From an uncultured Paracoccaceae bacterium (lineage in GTDB: Bacteria > Pseudomonadota > Alphaproteobacteria > Rhodobacterales > Rhodobacteraceae): a DNA stretch of 64,000 bases. The first letter of the stretch is position 1; every line of letters starts with the position of its first letter. This document shows positions 34,481-43,630 of this stretch, one piece after another. Below the pieces are notes generated by a model, which was not told where the DNA came from, did no database searches, and worked only from the letters and a program-made list of their open reading frames with translations. The DNA lies in contig CAKZRP010000058.1 of assembly GCA_937146765.1 (NCBI GenBank), positions 44,932-108,931 of the forward strand. Direction: 5' to 3'. A program made the translations under genes and the position numbers.

Positions 34481-35233
34481 TTAGCCGAGGGTGGCGAGGG
34501 CGGGGAAGGTCTCCAGCAGCCAGAAGGAGAAGGTTGTGAACAGGCCCGTCACCAGCATCACGCCGACCAGCAGCAGGAGGCCGCCCATCAGCTTTTCGAT
34601 CAGCCCCATGTGGCGCTTGATGCGGTTCATCAGCGTCATGGACCGGTTGAGGAAGACTGCCGCCAGCAGGAAGGGCACTCCAAGGCCGATGGCATAGACG
34701 CCCAAGAGGAGCGTGCCCCGGGTGACCGAGGCCTCGGACGCCGCCAGCGACAGGATCGCCCCCAGTTGCGGGCCGATGCAGGGCGTCCAGCCAAAGGCAA
34801 AGGCCAGTCCCAGCACATAGGCGCCAAAGACGCTGCCGCCCGCCTCGCCGGTCTCCATCCGCGCCTCGCGATCCAAGAGCGGAATGCGGAAGACCGACAG
34901 GAAATGCAAGCCGAAGACGATGACCACAAGGCCGGAAGCGCGGGCGAACCACTCCTGATTCTGCACCACGAAGGCCCCGAAGGCAGAAGCGGTAAACCCG
35001 AGAAGCAGGAAGACCGTCGAAAGGCCCATCACAAAAAACAGCGCCGCAAGCACCGCCTTGCGCCGAGCCTCGGCCGTGCCCTGGATCTCGCCGATGGAGA
35101 CTCCACTCATATAGGCGAGATAGGGCGGTACGATCGGCAGCACACAGGGGCTGAGAAAGCTGACGATGCCGCCCAGGAGGGCGACGAGGATGGCGGGCAG
35201 AAGGCTCGCGTCGATGATCTCGATTCCAAACAT
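34481..35233 (-). CDS. ccdA: CcdA-type thiol-disulfide transporter
   Basis: A 250-residue, six-helix membrane protein of the CcdA/DsbD family, which moves reducing power across the inner membrane for cytochrome c maturation or periplasmic thiol repair. The two redox cysteines sit in SPCVLPIVPPYLAYMSG (helix 1) and GWTPCIGPQLGAIL (helix 4), as expected. It is divergent from tusA across 94 bases. No other cytochrome c maturation genes are present here. Confidence 0.9.
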   Translation of the reverse strand: MFGIEIIDASLLPAILVALLGGIVSFLSPCVLPIVPPYLAYMSGVSIGEIQGTAEARRKAVLAALFFVMGLSTVFLLLGFTASAFGAFVVQNQEWFARASGLVVIVFGLHFLSVFRIPLLDREARMETGEAGGSVFGAYVLGLAFAFGWTPCIGPQLGAILSLAASEASVTRGTLLLGVYAIGLGVPFLLAAVFLNRSMTLMNRIKRHMGLIEKLMGGLLLLVGVMLVTGLFTTFSFWLLETFPALATLG

Positions 35234-35327
35234 ATCGCCTATCTAGTCGATGCCCCGCCCGCCGTCACCTGCACGTCCTGTCACATCCTTGTGGACAGGG
35301 TGAAACACGCGGCTTATCTCGGAGGGC

Positions 35328-35564
35328 ATGACCGAGATTGATCACACACTGGACGCCATCGGCCTCCTTTGCCCCCTGCCCGTCCTGAAGGCCCGCAAAC
35401 GGCTTGAACCTCTGCCCGAAGGCGCGGTGATGCGTATTCTGGCCGACGATCCCGCGGCCATTATCGACGTCCCGCATTTCTGCAGCGAGGCGGGGCATGA
35501 GTTCATCGGGATGGAGGAGGCAGCCGCCCATCAGGTCTACCTGATCCGCAAAGGCGCGCGCTAA
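35328..35564 (+). CDS. TusA family sulfurtransferase
   Basis: A 78-residue sulfur carrier of the TusA/SirA family. The active Cys is in GLLCPLPVLKARKRL, the conserved CPxP motif, which takes a persulfide. The C-terminal strand ends in QVYLIRKG. The length is normal. A GGAGGG ribosome site precedes the ATG. Possible roles are tRNA thiolation or sulfur transfer in redox metabolism. It ends at a bidirectional terminator shared with rne. Confidence 0.9.
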   Translation: MTEIDHTLDAIGLLCPLPVLKARKRLEPLPEGAVMRILADDPAAIIDVPHFCSEAGHEFIGMEEAAAHQVYLIRKGAR

Positions 35565-35590
35565 GCGTTTCCCCTTTTCGCCTCAACGCA

Positions 35591-35621
35591 AAAGGCGGCT
35601 CCTTTCGGAGCCGCCTTTTTT
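35591..35621. terminator. Bidirectional intrinsic terminator
   Basis: A 12-bp perfect stem (35591-35602 with 35607-35618) with loop TTTC, and T runs on both strands, lies between tusA and the converging rne gene. Confidence 0.9.
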
Positions 35622-35638
35622 TCTGTCTTCAGAAGAGC

Positions 35639-38440
35639 TTATTGTCCACCGGACCACCAGCCCTTGCGCTTTGGCTTGGCCGGGGCTTCCGGCTCCGCCT
35701 CGGCAACAGCCAGCGCGGGTTCCGGGGTTGCTACAGGCTCTACCGGTGTCTCAACCACCTCAGGCTCTGCTGCTACCTCTTCCTCGGCCGGGGCGGCCGC
35801 TTCAGCAGCGGCGGGTTCTTCGAGTGCTTCAGGTGCCGCGACCCCTTCGGTCACCGCGTCTTCTGCAACTGCTTCAGCCGGGGACTCTTCAGCGGCTACA
35901 GCTTCGACAACACCCTCGACCGGGACCTCGGCTTCTTCTTGTGCAACCGGTTCAACCTCGGCAGAGGCCGCAACCTCTGCAGGAGTTTCGGCGACGACAT
36001 CCTCCGCAACAACCTCATCGGTAGCAGCTGCCTCCGGCTCTGCAGCCAGAGCATCCGTCTTCTTCTTCGAGCGGCTACGCGAACGCGAGCGGGTCTTCTT
36101 CTTGGCAGGCTCTTTCGGGGCGTCGACCTCAGCCTCTGCGTCCGCCTCACGTTCGGTCACGGCTTCTGCTTCGGGCTGCTCTTCGACACCCACCGCGCCC
36201 GTCTCCTCTTCAGAGGAGTCGTCATCGCGGTCGGCCTCATCGCCGTTCTCGCCCTGATCCTCGTAGGAGCCGGAGCCTGAGGGTTTCTTGCGCCGCCGAC
36301 GGCGCCGCTTGCGCTTGGGCTTGGTCTCGCCTTCGCCTTCAGCGACCTCAGTGGTCTCGGTGGCCTCTTCGACCTCAAGATCCTCTTCGATCTCGTCCTC
36401 TTCCTCTTCCATCGCATCCACCTGATCCATGATCGAGGTGTCGACGGAAATCACCGGCGTCGTCATCACGGGGATGGCGCGCGAGGCGGTCTTGAACTTC
36501 TCCATGGTGAAATCGGGGCTGACCAGCGTCACGTCGCCTTCAATCCGCACCGAGAGACCATAGCGGCCTTCGATCTGCGCGATATGCTCGCGCTTCTGGT
36601 TCATCAGGTAGTTAGCGATGTCCACCGGACATTTCACCAGCACCTCGCGCGAGCGGCGGCGAGTGCCTTCCTCCTCGATCTGGCGCAGGATCGACAGGGC
36701 CATGGAGTCATCCGAGCGGATGAGACCAGTGCCGTGGCAATGCGGACAGGGCGCGGTGGTGGCCTCGATCATGCCGGGGCGCAGACGCTGGCGCGACATT
36801 TCCAGCAGGCCAAAGCCAGAGATGCGGCCCACTTGGATGCGGGCGCGGTCGGTTTTCAGCTTATCTTTCAGACGCTTCTCGACGGCAGCGTTGTTCTTGC
36901 GCTCGTCCATGTCGATAAAGTCGATGACGATGAGACCGGCCAAGTCGCGCAGACGCAGCTGGCGGGCGACTTCTTCAGCGGCCTCCAGGTTGGTCTTAAG
37001 CGCGGTTTCCTCGATCGAGGATTCCTTGGTTGCGCGGCCAGAGTTCACGTCGATCGCCACCAGCGCTTCGGTCACGCCGATCACGATGTAGCCACCGGAT
37101 TTCAGCTGCACGGTCGGGTTGAACATGCCGCCGAGGTAGCTTTCCACCTGGTAGCGCGCAAAGAGCGGCAGCTGGTCCTGGTAGTTTTTCACGTTTTTGG
37201 CGTGGGACGGCATGATCATCTTCATGAAGTCCTTGGCGATGCGGTAGCCGCGCTCGCCCTCCACCAGAACCTCGTCGATCTCGCGGGAATAGAGGTCGCG
37301 GATCGAGCGTTTGATCAGGTCGCCTTCCTCGTAGATCTTGGCGGGCGCGATGCTTTTCAGGGTCAGCTCGCGAATCTGCTCCCACATACGCTGCAGGTAT
37401 TCATAGTCGCGCTTGATCTCGGATTTGGTGCGTTTGGCACCTGCGGTGCGCACGATGAGGCCCGCACCAGTGGGCACGTCCAGCTCGGCAGCGATTTCCT
37501 TCAGCTTCTTGCGGTCGACCGCATTGGTGATCTTACGAGAGATGCCACCCCCGCGCGCGGTGTTCGGCATCAGCACGCAGTACCGGCCGGCGAGCGACAG
37601 GTAGGTGGTCAGAGCCGCGCCTTTGTTGCCGCGCTCTTCTTTCACCACCTGCACCAGCAGGACCTGACGGACCTTGATGACTTCCTGGATCTTGTAGCGG
37701 CGCGGGCGCGGCTTGCGCACCGGGCGGATGTCTTCCTGATCGTCCTCTTCCGAGACCGACTCGATGGTTTCGTCCTTTTCCGGAGCGGAGAGTTCGTCGT
37801 CTTCCTCGTCGTCCTCCGCATCCACGTCGGCCGTGTCGTCGTCCTCTTCCGTCGCGTCGGACCCGATTGCCTCCGCCGCTTCGGCCTGGGCCTCTTCCAC
37901 GGGCTCTTCGACCGGGGTCGCCGAAACCGTCTCCATCGGAGAGGTCGCCTCAGGCACCTCTGCCAGGTCAGCCTCGTCCTCGCTCAGGTCGATAGTCTCC
38001 ATTCCCGAGATTTCAGCCGAAGCTTCCCGGGTTTCCACCACATCCTCAGAGGTCGCCTTCTGCGCGCGGGTCTTGCTGCGCGAACGGGTCCGCTTGGGCT
38101 TGGATTTGGGCTCTTCGTCCTCGCCTTCATCCCGGGCGCGCTGTGCCTCCGCATAGGCGCGCTCTTCCTCCATCAGGGCCTCTCGGTCCGCGACGGGGAT
38201 CTGGTAATAATCCGGGTGAATCTCGGAAAACGCCAAGAAGCCATGGCGATTTCCGCCATAGTCCACAAAAGCCGCCTGCAGCGAAGGTTCGACGCGGGTT
38301 ACTTTTGCGAGGTAGATGTTTCCAGCAAGCTGGCGTTTGTTTTCGGATTCAAAGTCGAACTCCTCAACCTTGTTTCCATCCACCACCACGACGCGGGTTT
38401 CCTCCGCGTGGGTGGCGTCGATCAGCATTTTCTTTGCCAT
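35639..38440 (-). CDS. rne: Ribonuclease E/G
   Basis: A 933-residue endoribonuclease that starts mRNA decay and processes rRNA, and scaffolds the degradosome. The S1 RNA-binding domain is split by an acidic insertion of about 150 residues (about 95-250), as in other alphaproteobacteria. The RNase E core (about 290-620) has LIVIDFIDMD with the catalytic Asp residues, and the zinc-link CPHCHGTG. The C-terminal third is disordered and rich in Ala, Glu and Val with basic clusters (KRKRRRRRRKK, KKKTRSRSRSRSKKK), the likely RNA- and partner-binding region, and ends GWWSGGQ. AAGGA precedes the ATG. Confidence 0.95.
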   Translation of the reverse strand: MAKKMLIDATHAEETRVVVVDGNKVEEFDFESENKRQLAGNIYLAKVTRVEPSLQAAFVDYGGNRHGFLAFSEIHPDYYQIPVADREALMEEERAYAEAQRARDEGEDEEPKSKPKRTRSRSKTRAQKATSEDVVETREASAEISGMETIDLSEDEADLAEVPEATSPMETVSATPVEEPVEEAQAEAAEAIGSDATEEDDDTADVDAEDDEEDDELSAPEKDETIESVSEEDDQEDIRPVRKPRPRRYKIQEVIKVRQVLLVQVVKEERGNKGAALTTYLSLAGRYCVLMPNTARGGGISRKITNAVDRKKLKEIAAELDVPTGAGLIVRTAGAKRTKSEIKRDYEYLQRMWEQIRELTLKSIAPAKIYEEGDLIKRSIRDLYSREIDEVLVEGERGYRIAKDFMKMIMPSHAKNVKNYQDQLPLFARYQVESYLGGMFNPTVQLKSGGYIVIGVTEALVAIDVNSGRATKESSIEETALKTNLEAAEEVARQLRLRDLAGLIVIDFIDMDERKNNAAVEKRLKDKLKTDRARIQVGRISGFGLLEMSRQRLRPGMIEATTAPCPHCHGTGLIRSDDSMALSILRQIEEEGTRRRSREVLVKCPVDIANYLMNQKREHIAQIEGRYGLSVRIEGDVTLVSPDFTMEKFKTASRAIPVMTTPVISVDTSIMDQVDAMEEEEDEIEEDLEVEEATETTEVAEGEGETKPKRKRRRRRRKKPSGSGSYEDQGENGDEADRDDDSSEEETGAVGVEEQPEAEAVTEREADAEAEVDAPKEPAKKKTRSRSRSRSKKKTDALAAEPEAAATDEVVAEDVVAETPAEVAASAEVEPVAQEEAEVPVEGVVEAVAAEESPAEAVAEDAVTEGVAAPEALEEPAAAEAAAPAEEEVAAEPEVVETPVEPVATPEPALAVAEAEPEAPAKPKRKGWWSGGQ

Positions 38441-39027
38441 TAGTCCTTAGGGTGCACCATGCCAGTTCAAGCCGCCGCCGGGCGAGAGCCGCAGGCGCGG
38501 GAACCGAAGTTCCGAGCCTGCTGTCCCCTCCGGGCGGACGTACATGTCTTGGGTGGTGTCTTGTCAGGGCGATACTCAGCAGCGCGGTGCACGAAGGGGA
38601 TTTCCGGCATATCTGCGGAAAGCCTGCTTTCGTGCTCAATAGTCTCGCGCGCGTCATCGCGGTTCTTCTCCGACAGGTGGGTTGATCCCGAGCCCTGCCC
38701 GTTATTTCCTCTTTGCTCAGGCCACGGAGGGCGGGGCAAAGCAGGCATTCGGTTGCCTCGCTCATCGCGCGGCAGTTGGTCTGGCAACGCACCCCGGCTA
38801 TGGCCGGACGGGCAGGCTGTCAGAAAATCTCATATCGGGACACCCCGATGTGGCCCCCGTCTGCAAAGCATAGTGCCTGTGGATAGGTAATGACAATGGT
38901 CATTCTGCTCCACGGAGCCGACAGGGCCAGAATATGCATATGCCTGCAAACGACAAAGGCAGCGTTAACATCCAGCCGCCTGCCCCTACAAATCCGGGAA
39001 TATTACCCCAAGCGCGCCGGAACCGCC
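38441..39027 (-). promoter_or_regulatory. Non-coding leader region of rne, with structured hairpin
   Basis: The 587 bases before rne hold no convincing gene. On the minus strand they would be the rne 5' leader. The strongest structure is a two-tier hairpin at 38589-38635: an outer stem GCACGAA/TTCGTGC and an inner stem TTTCCG/CGGAAA. In enterobacteria RNase E controls its own mRNA through leader hairpins, so this is a candidate element of the same kind; the similarity is of position only. Confidence 0.5.
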
Positions 39028-39708
39028 TCAGACCCGCTCCGCGCGCAGAGTTGCAAACCGGTGCTGGGCGCGTGCCACGGCCTCGCCAAGGGTGGCGGCA
39101 AAGGCCTGTCCCAGCGCAGGAAAGACCGTGTCCGCGGCGCGCAAGTCAGGGATCTGGGTGGCGTAGCACCCCGAGGATGCAGCCGCTGTCAGGCCGTGGT
39201 CGCTATCCTCAAAGGCGGCACAATCGCGCGCCGAGACCCCCAGACGCGCCGCCGCCTCCAGATAGGGCGCTGGATCAGGTTTGTTGGCACTGACCTCATC
39301 GCCGCCCAGCACGAACTGGAAATGGGTGAGCAAACCCGCCTCCGCCAGATGGTGCCGCGCCCGGTCCCCCATGGTGGAGGTCACCACCGCCATCCGCGCG
39401 CCCTGATCGGACAATGTGGCCAAAGTCTCCGCCACCGTGGGCTTGACCGGCACCCCGTCCAGCAGCCGACGGTCGCAATGGGCGCGCCAGGTCCCGTAGA
39501 CCTGTTCGACATCCAGATGACGACCGATGAACTCCGCCACCAAGGCGCGGCTGCGCGGCGCGGACAGCCCCACAAGGGTCATGAAAAAGGCCCGCATCTC
39601 TGCCTCTTCGCGCTGCACCAGATCGGCGCAATCGAGGAAGGCCTCCATCGTCAGCCGCTCGGTGTCAAGGAGCAGACCATCCATGTCAAAGAGATAAGCA
39701 GAGGGCAT
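39028..39708 (-). CDS. HAD-superfamily phosphatase
   Basis: A 226-residue phosphatase of the beta-phosphoglucomutase/GPH-like group. Motif I is LFDMDGLLLDTE (Asp8 nucleophile, Asp10 acid), motif II is the Thr/Ser in VVTSTM, and motif III/IV is FEDSDHGLTAA. The cap domain lies at about 18-85. Substrates of this group are small sugar or glycolate phosphates; the specific one is unknown. It stands between the dctD-like gene and rne on the same strand. Confidence 0.88.
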   Translation of the reverse strand: MPSAYLFDMDGLLLDTERLTMEAFLDCADLVQREEAEMRAFFMTLVGLSAPRSRALVAEFIGRHLDVEQVYGTWRAHCDRRLLDGVPVKPTVAETLATLSDQGARMAVVTSTMGDRARHHLAEAGLLTHFQFVLGGDEVSANKPDPAPYLEAAARLGVSARDCAAFEDSDHGLTAAASSGCYATQIPDLRAADTVFPALGQAFAATLGEAVARAQHRFATLRAERV

Positions 39709-39748
39709 AGGGGCCTCTTCCCGTGCTATAAATTGGCGTCGAACAATA

Positions 39749-41086
39749 TCAGCCGAGATAGTCCGAACGCTGCAGGCCGTATTTCGCCATCTTTTCGTTC
39801 AGGGTCCGGCGCGGCAGGCATAGCTCATCCATCACGCTGGCGATAGAGCCCTTGTGGCGGCGCATCGTATTGTCGATCAGCATCCGTTCAAAAGCTTCGA
39901 CATATTCCTTCAGGGGCTTGCCCTCGGTGGTCATCACGGGCTGCATGTCATCATGATCGCTCATCAGGAGCGAGGCGATGGTGCCGGATCCCCGCCGCGA
40001 TTGCAGCACCGCCCGTTCGGCCACATTGATCAGCTGGCGCACATTGCCCGGCCAGGGGGCTTGCAGGAGCTGCGCGGCCTCTTGCGCGGTCACCTGCGGC
40101 GCATCACAGCCGTATTCCTCGGAGAACTGTTCACTGAGGCGGGTGAAGAGAGTCAGTATGTCCTCGCCCCGCTGGCGCAGCGGCGGCACGGTGATCCGCA
40201 GCGCGGCAAGGCGATAGAAGAGATCGGCACGCAGCATGTCCTCGGAGGTCTTGCCCGCTTCTTGCAGGTTGGAGATGCCGATGATCCGGGTCTCGCCGGG
40301 CACACCCTGCTCGTTGATGAAGCTCAGAAGCTTGGCCTGCAGCGCCTCGCTCAAGGCTTCGATGTCCTCAAGCACCAGCGTGCCGCCGCGGGCCTCTTCC
40401 ACCGCAGGCAACATGCTGTCCTCGGGCTGCATCGGACCAAAGAGACGCTTTGCCAGGGCATCCTCTTCCAATGCCGCACAGGAGACCAGAACGAACTTCT
40501 TGCCCGCACGGCTGCCAACGGCGTGCAGCGCATGGGCCACCAGCGTCTTGCCGGTGCCGGTCTCGCCGTCGATCAGCACATGGCCATCGGCCTGGCCGAG
40601 ATCTAGGATATCCTCGCGCAGACGATCCATGACCGGGCTGGTGCCGATCAGCTTCTTCATGATCTGGCCGCCATCCGACAGCTCCCGGCGCAGCGCGCGG
40701 GTGTCGAGGGTCAGCCGACGCGCCCCGGTGGCGCGCTTGGCAAGCTCCGACATGCGGTCGGGGTTAAAGGGCTTTTCGAGGAAGTCGAAAGCCCCCACCC
40801 GCATCGCCTCCACCGCCATCGGCACATCGCCGTGGCCGGTGATCATGATGACCGGCAGCGAACTATCCGAGCCCATCAGCTTCTTCAGGAACTGCATCCC
40901 GTCCATTCCCGGCATCTTGATGTCGGAAATCACGATCCCCGGATAATCCGGCCCCAGCCGCTTCAGCGCATCTTCGGCACTGGCGAAGGTCTCGGTGTCA
41001 TAGCCCGACAGGGCCAGCCACTGGCTGATCGACTGCCGCATATCCTGCTCGTCGTCCACGATCGCGATTTTCATGGCCTGTGCCAT
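39749..41086 (-). CDS. DctD-like response regulator lacking the sigma-54 GAFTGA loop
   Basis: A 445-residue NtrC-type regulator with a receiver (5-120, phosphoacceptor Asp55, Lys105), an AAA+ domain (about 145-380, Walker A GETGTGKT at 174-181, Walker B LVLEDIE at 238-243, arginine-finger region DLFYRL) and a Fis-type DNA-binding end (about 400-445). The pair with the DctB-like kinase gives the name. The GAFTGA loop that contacts sigma-54, expected near 216-232 after LFG, is absent: the text passes from RLFGPMQPED to GGTLVLED. It is probably not a classical sigma-54 activator; Rhodobacter capsulatus NtrC, which lacks the loop, works with sigma-70. It starts 24 bases after the kinase gene. Confidence 0.85.
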   Translation of the reverse strand: MAQAMKIAIVDDEQDMRQSISQWLALSGYDTETFASAEDALKRLGPDYPGIVISDIKMPGMDGMQFLKKLMGSDSSLPVIMITGHGDVPMAVEAMRVGAFDFLEKPFNPDRMSELAKRATGARRLTLDTRALRRELSDGGQIMKKLIGTSPVMDRLREDILDLGQADGHVLIDGETGTGKTLVAHALHAVGSRAGKKFVLVSCAALEEDALAKRLFGPMQPEDSMLPAVEEARGGTLVLEDIEALSEALQAKLLSFINEQGVPGETRIIGISNLQEAGKTSEDMLRADLFYRLAALRITVPPLRQRGEDILTLFTRLSEQFSEEYGCDAPQVTAQEAAQLLQAPWPGNVRQLINVAERAVLQSRRGSGTIASLLMSDHDDMQPVMTTEGKPLKEYVEAFERMLIDNTMRRHKGSIASVMDELCLPRRTLNEKMAKYGLQRSDYLG

Positions 41087-41110
41087 AGGTTGCCCTCCAG
41101 ATCGTGCCGC

Positions 41111-42913
41111 CTATTCGGCGGCCTCGATGCCGTCCACAAGGATCGGCAGTTGAATTTCAAACACCGCGCCGCCTGCCTCGGAGTTGCGGGCCGTGAGACG
41201 ACCACCTAGATCGTTCACGATCCCGGACGAGATCGCCAGTCCAAGACCAACACCATCGCCGGGCTGCTTGGTGGTGTAGAAAGGTTCGAACAGATTGTCG
41301 AAATCCTGAATGCCACCGCCATTGTCCCGGACCGCCAGCGTCGCGGTTTCCCCGGCGGCCAGAATGATCTCCACCTCGGGGTCCTCGACCGATTTGGTCG
41401 CATCCAGCGCATTGCGCAAGAGGTTCACCATCACCTGTTCCAGCCGCATCCGGTCTGCCATGACATAGACCGGATCATCGGGAAGTATACGGGTGATCTG
41501 CACGTGCCTCTGACGCAGCTGCGGCTCCATCATCGACAGGGAGGAGGCCAGCGCATCGCCCATGTTTACAGGGCTGAACGCGACGCCGCCCTTCCTGGCA
41601 TAGGACTTCAACTGACGGGTGATCGCGCCCATCCGCTCGATCAGATCGTCGATGCGGCCAAAGGAGGAGAGCGCTTCTTCGGGACGGTTCCTCTGCAGCA
41701 ACAACCGCGCCCCGGCGAGATAGGTCTTCATCGCCGCAAGTGGTTGATTCAACTCATGACTCACGGCTGCAGACATCTCCCCCAGGGCAGCCAGCTTGGA
41801 GCTTTGGGCCAGACTTTGCTCGGCCACCGCCAGGGTCTCCTGAACCCTCTCCCGCTCGGCGATTTCCCGCTGGAGCCGGGTGTTCAACACGCGAAGCTCC
41901 GCCGATTCCCGCTGGAACAGTGCCATCCGCAGCGCGGTCTTGCGGCTGAGCGCGTAGAAGGCCAGCGCCAGAAGGATGGCAAATCCCATGATTTCGAGCG
42001 CGATCACCGCATTCACCTGCTCGCGGATCGAATCATAGGTGGTGTAGGACATCATCCGCCAACCCTGGAACGGCACCCGGGTCTCCAGCCGCATCACCGC
42101 CTCGCCCTGAAGGTAGACATCGGTCGGCAGCGCGGTCCAGTCGGCGGTGGCGCGGATGGCGCGCTGGATCGCGCCCTCGGGGGTCTGTTCCTTCAGCGCC
42201 TCCGTCTCGGACAACCCGCGCCAACGCGCCTCGGTGGCCATCACCACGGTGCCTGTGCTGTCGGCCACCATCACCGCATCGGAAATCCCCGCCCAGGCAC
42301 GTTCGAATTTCTGCAGGTCGACCTCGACCATGATCACGCCGAGGGTGCCGCTGCTGTCCACCAGGCGGCGCGAATAGGTGAACTGGTAACCGCGCACCTC
42401 GCGCGGGATCACCGAGAAGACGGTGGAATTGGCGCGGATCGCCTCCACGAAATAGGGTGCGTTGCGATAGACCTCGCCAATACGGATCCGGTCAGTGGCC
42501 GCCACGGTGCGCCCGTCCTTGTCCATCAACGTGATGGAGGCGGCGCCGATCTCGTCCACAAAGGAGATCAGCCGCTGGGTGGAGAGCGAGAAATCCTGGC
42601 TTTGCAGGGCGGAGATCAGAGCCTGATCCCGCGAGAGAAGCTGCGGCACGATCGCATGGCGGCGCAACTCGCTGACCAGGTTGCCGGAATAGAGCGCAAG
42701 GCGCAATTCCGCCCTGCTGCGGGTGGTTTCGGTGAAACTGTGCGACAGCGTGTTGTTGGTGAACCAGACGGTGCCCGCAGCGATCGCCATGAACACCACC
42801 AGAGCCAGACGTACGCGCCAAGACACTGTCCGCGACCTGGGTGCGGAACGAGAGGCCGGACGCCCAGACGGCGCGCGTGTCATTTTACCAGTAGTCTCCT
42901 CTGGGGCGGTCAT
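41111..42913 (-). CDS. DctB-like sensor histidine kinase
   Basis: A 600-residue membrane sensor kinase. Helices at about 32-51 and 302-322 bracket a periplasmic double-Cache-like domain that would bind a small acid. A coiled coil (about 340-375) follows, then the phosphoacceptor His386 in MSAAVSHELNQPLAAMKTYL and the ATP-binding domain with N box, DNGGGI and GVGLGLAIS. The pattern matches DctB, which senses C4-dicarboxylates, but no dct transporter is present here, so the ligand is inferred. It is followed by its cognate regulator 24 bases later. Confidence 0.85.
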   Translation of the reverse strand: MTAPEETTGKMTRAPSGRPASRSAPRSRTVSWRVRLALVVFMAIAAGTVWFTNNTLSHSFTETTRSRAELRLALYSGNLVSELRRHAIVPQLLSRDQALISALQSQDFSLSTQRLISFVDEIGAASITLMDKDGRTVAATDRIRIGEVYRNAPYFVEAIRANSTVFSVIPREVRGYQFTYSRRLVDSSGTLGVIMVEVDLQKFERAWAGISDAVMVADSTGTVVMATEARWRGLSETEALKEQTPEGAIQRAIRATADWTALPTDVYLQGEAVMRLETRVPFQGWRMMSYTTYDSIREQVNAVIALEIMGFAILLALAFYALSRKTALRMALFQRESAELRVLNTRLQREIAERERVQETLAVAEQSLAQSSKLAALGEMSAAVSHELNQPLAAMKTYLAGARLLLQRNRPEEALSSFGRIDDLIERMGAITRQLKSYARKGGVAFSPVNMGDALASSLSMMEPQLRQRHVQITRILPDDPVYVMADRMRLEQVMVNLLRNALDATKSVEDPEVEIILAAGETATLAVRDNGGGIQDFDNLFEPFYTTKQPGDGVGLGLAISSGIVNDLGGRLTARNSEAGGAVFEIQLPILVDGIEAAE

Positions 42914-42949
42914 GCATCAACAGTAGATTCAGCGCCTCAAAGGCTCAAG

Positions 42950-43618
42950 TCAGGCGACCGTCAACAGCCCGGACAATGCGCGGAACATCGCCGCACCATC
43001 GGTGCCGCCATGACCTGCGTCCGCGGCCCGCTCCGGGTGGGGCATCATGCCCAGCACGCGGCGGTTGGCCGAGAGGATGCCCGCGATATCCTCGGCGGAC
43101 CCGTTGGGGTTGTCCACATAGGTAAAGGCGATCCGGTCCTGATCCTTCAGCGCCGCCAGGGTCTCGGCATCGGCATAGTAATTGCCGTCGTGATGGGCGA
43201 TCGGCACCCCGATCACGTCACCGGCATTGTAGCCCTGGGTAAAGGCGCTGTCGGAGGTCGCCACTTTCAGCTCCACCGTGCGGCAGATGTATTTGAGACC
43301 TGCATTGCGCAGCAGGGCACCGGGCAGAACCCCGGTTTCGGTCAGGATCTGGAAGCCGTTGCAGACCCCCAGCGCATAGCCGCCCCGCTCGGCATGGTCG
43401 ATCACCGCCTTGCAGATCGGCGATTGCGCCGCGATGGCTCCGCAGCGCAGATAGTCGCCATAGGAGAAGCCGCCGGGCACACCGACGATATCCACGCCCT
43501 CGGGCAGCTGGCTGTCCTTGTGCCAGACCATGGAGACGTCGAAACCTGCCTGTTCGAAGGCGACGGCGAGGTCACGGTCGCAGTTGGATCCGGGAAAAAC
43601 GACAACGGCAGCACGCAT
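42950..43618 (-). CDS. purQ: Phosphoribosylformylglycinamidine synthase subunit PurQ
   Basis: A 222-residue glutamine amidotransferase subunit for the fourth step of purine synthesis. The nucleophile Cys is in [10 protein letters not shown] (about 86), the His and Glu in MMPHPERA. It works with PurS and PurL. It is the last gene of purC-purS-adh-purQ on the minus strand and starts 12 bases after the dehydrogenase gene. Confidence 0.95.
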   Translation of the reverse strand: MRAAVVVFPGSNCDRDLAVAFEQAGFDVSMVWHKDSQLPEGVDIVGVPGGFSYGDYLRCGAIAAQSPICKAVIDHAERGGYALGVCNGFQILTETGVLPGALLRNAGLKYICRTVELKVATSDSAFTQGYNAGDVIGVPIAHHDGNYYADAETLAALKDQDRIAFTYVDNPNGSAEDIAGILSANRRVLGMMPHPERAADAGHGGTDGAAMFRALSGLLTVA

Positions 43619-43630
43619 CTGGGCTTCCTC

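Noticed and set aside
36584..38443. 619-residue open frame on the plus strand
   Set aside because: It is opposite the rne core; Val/Phe/Leu/His-rich shadow of a conserved gene.
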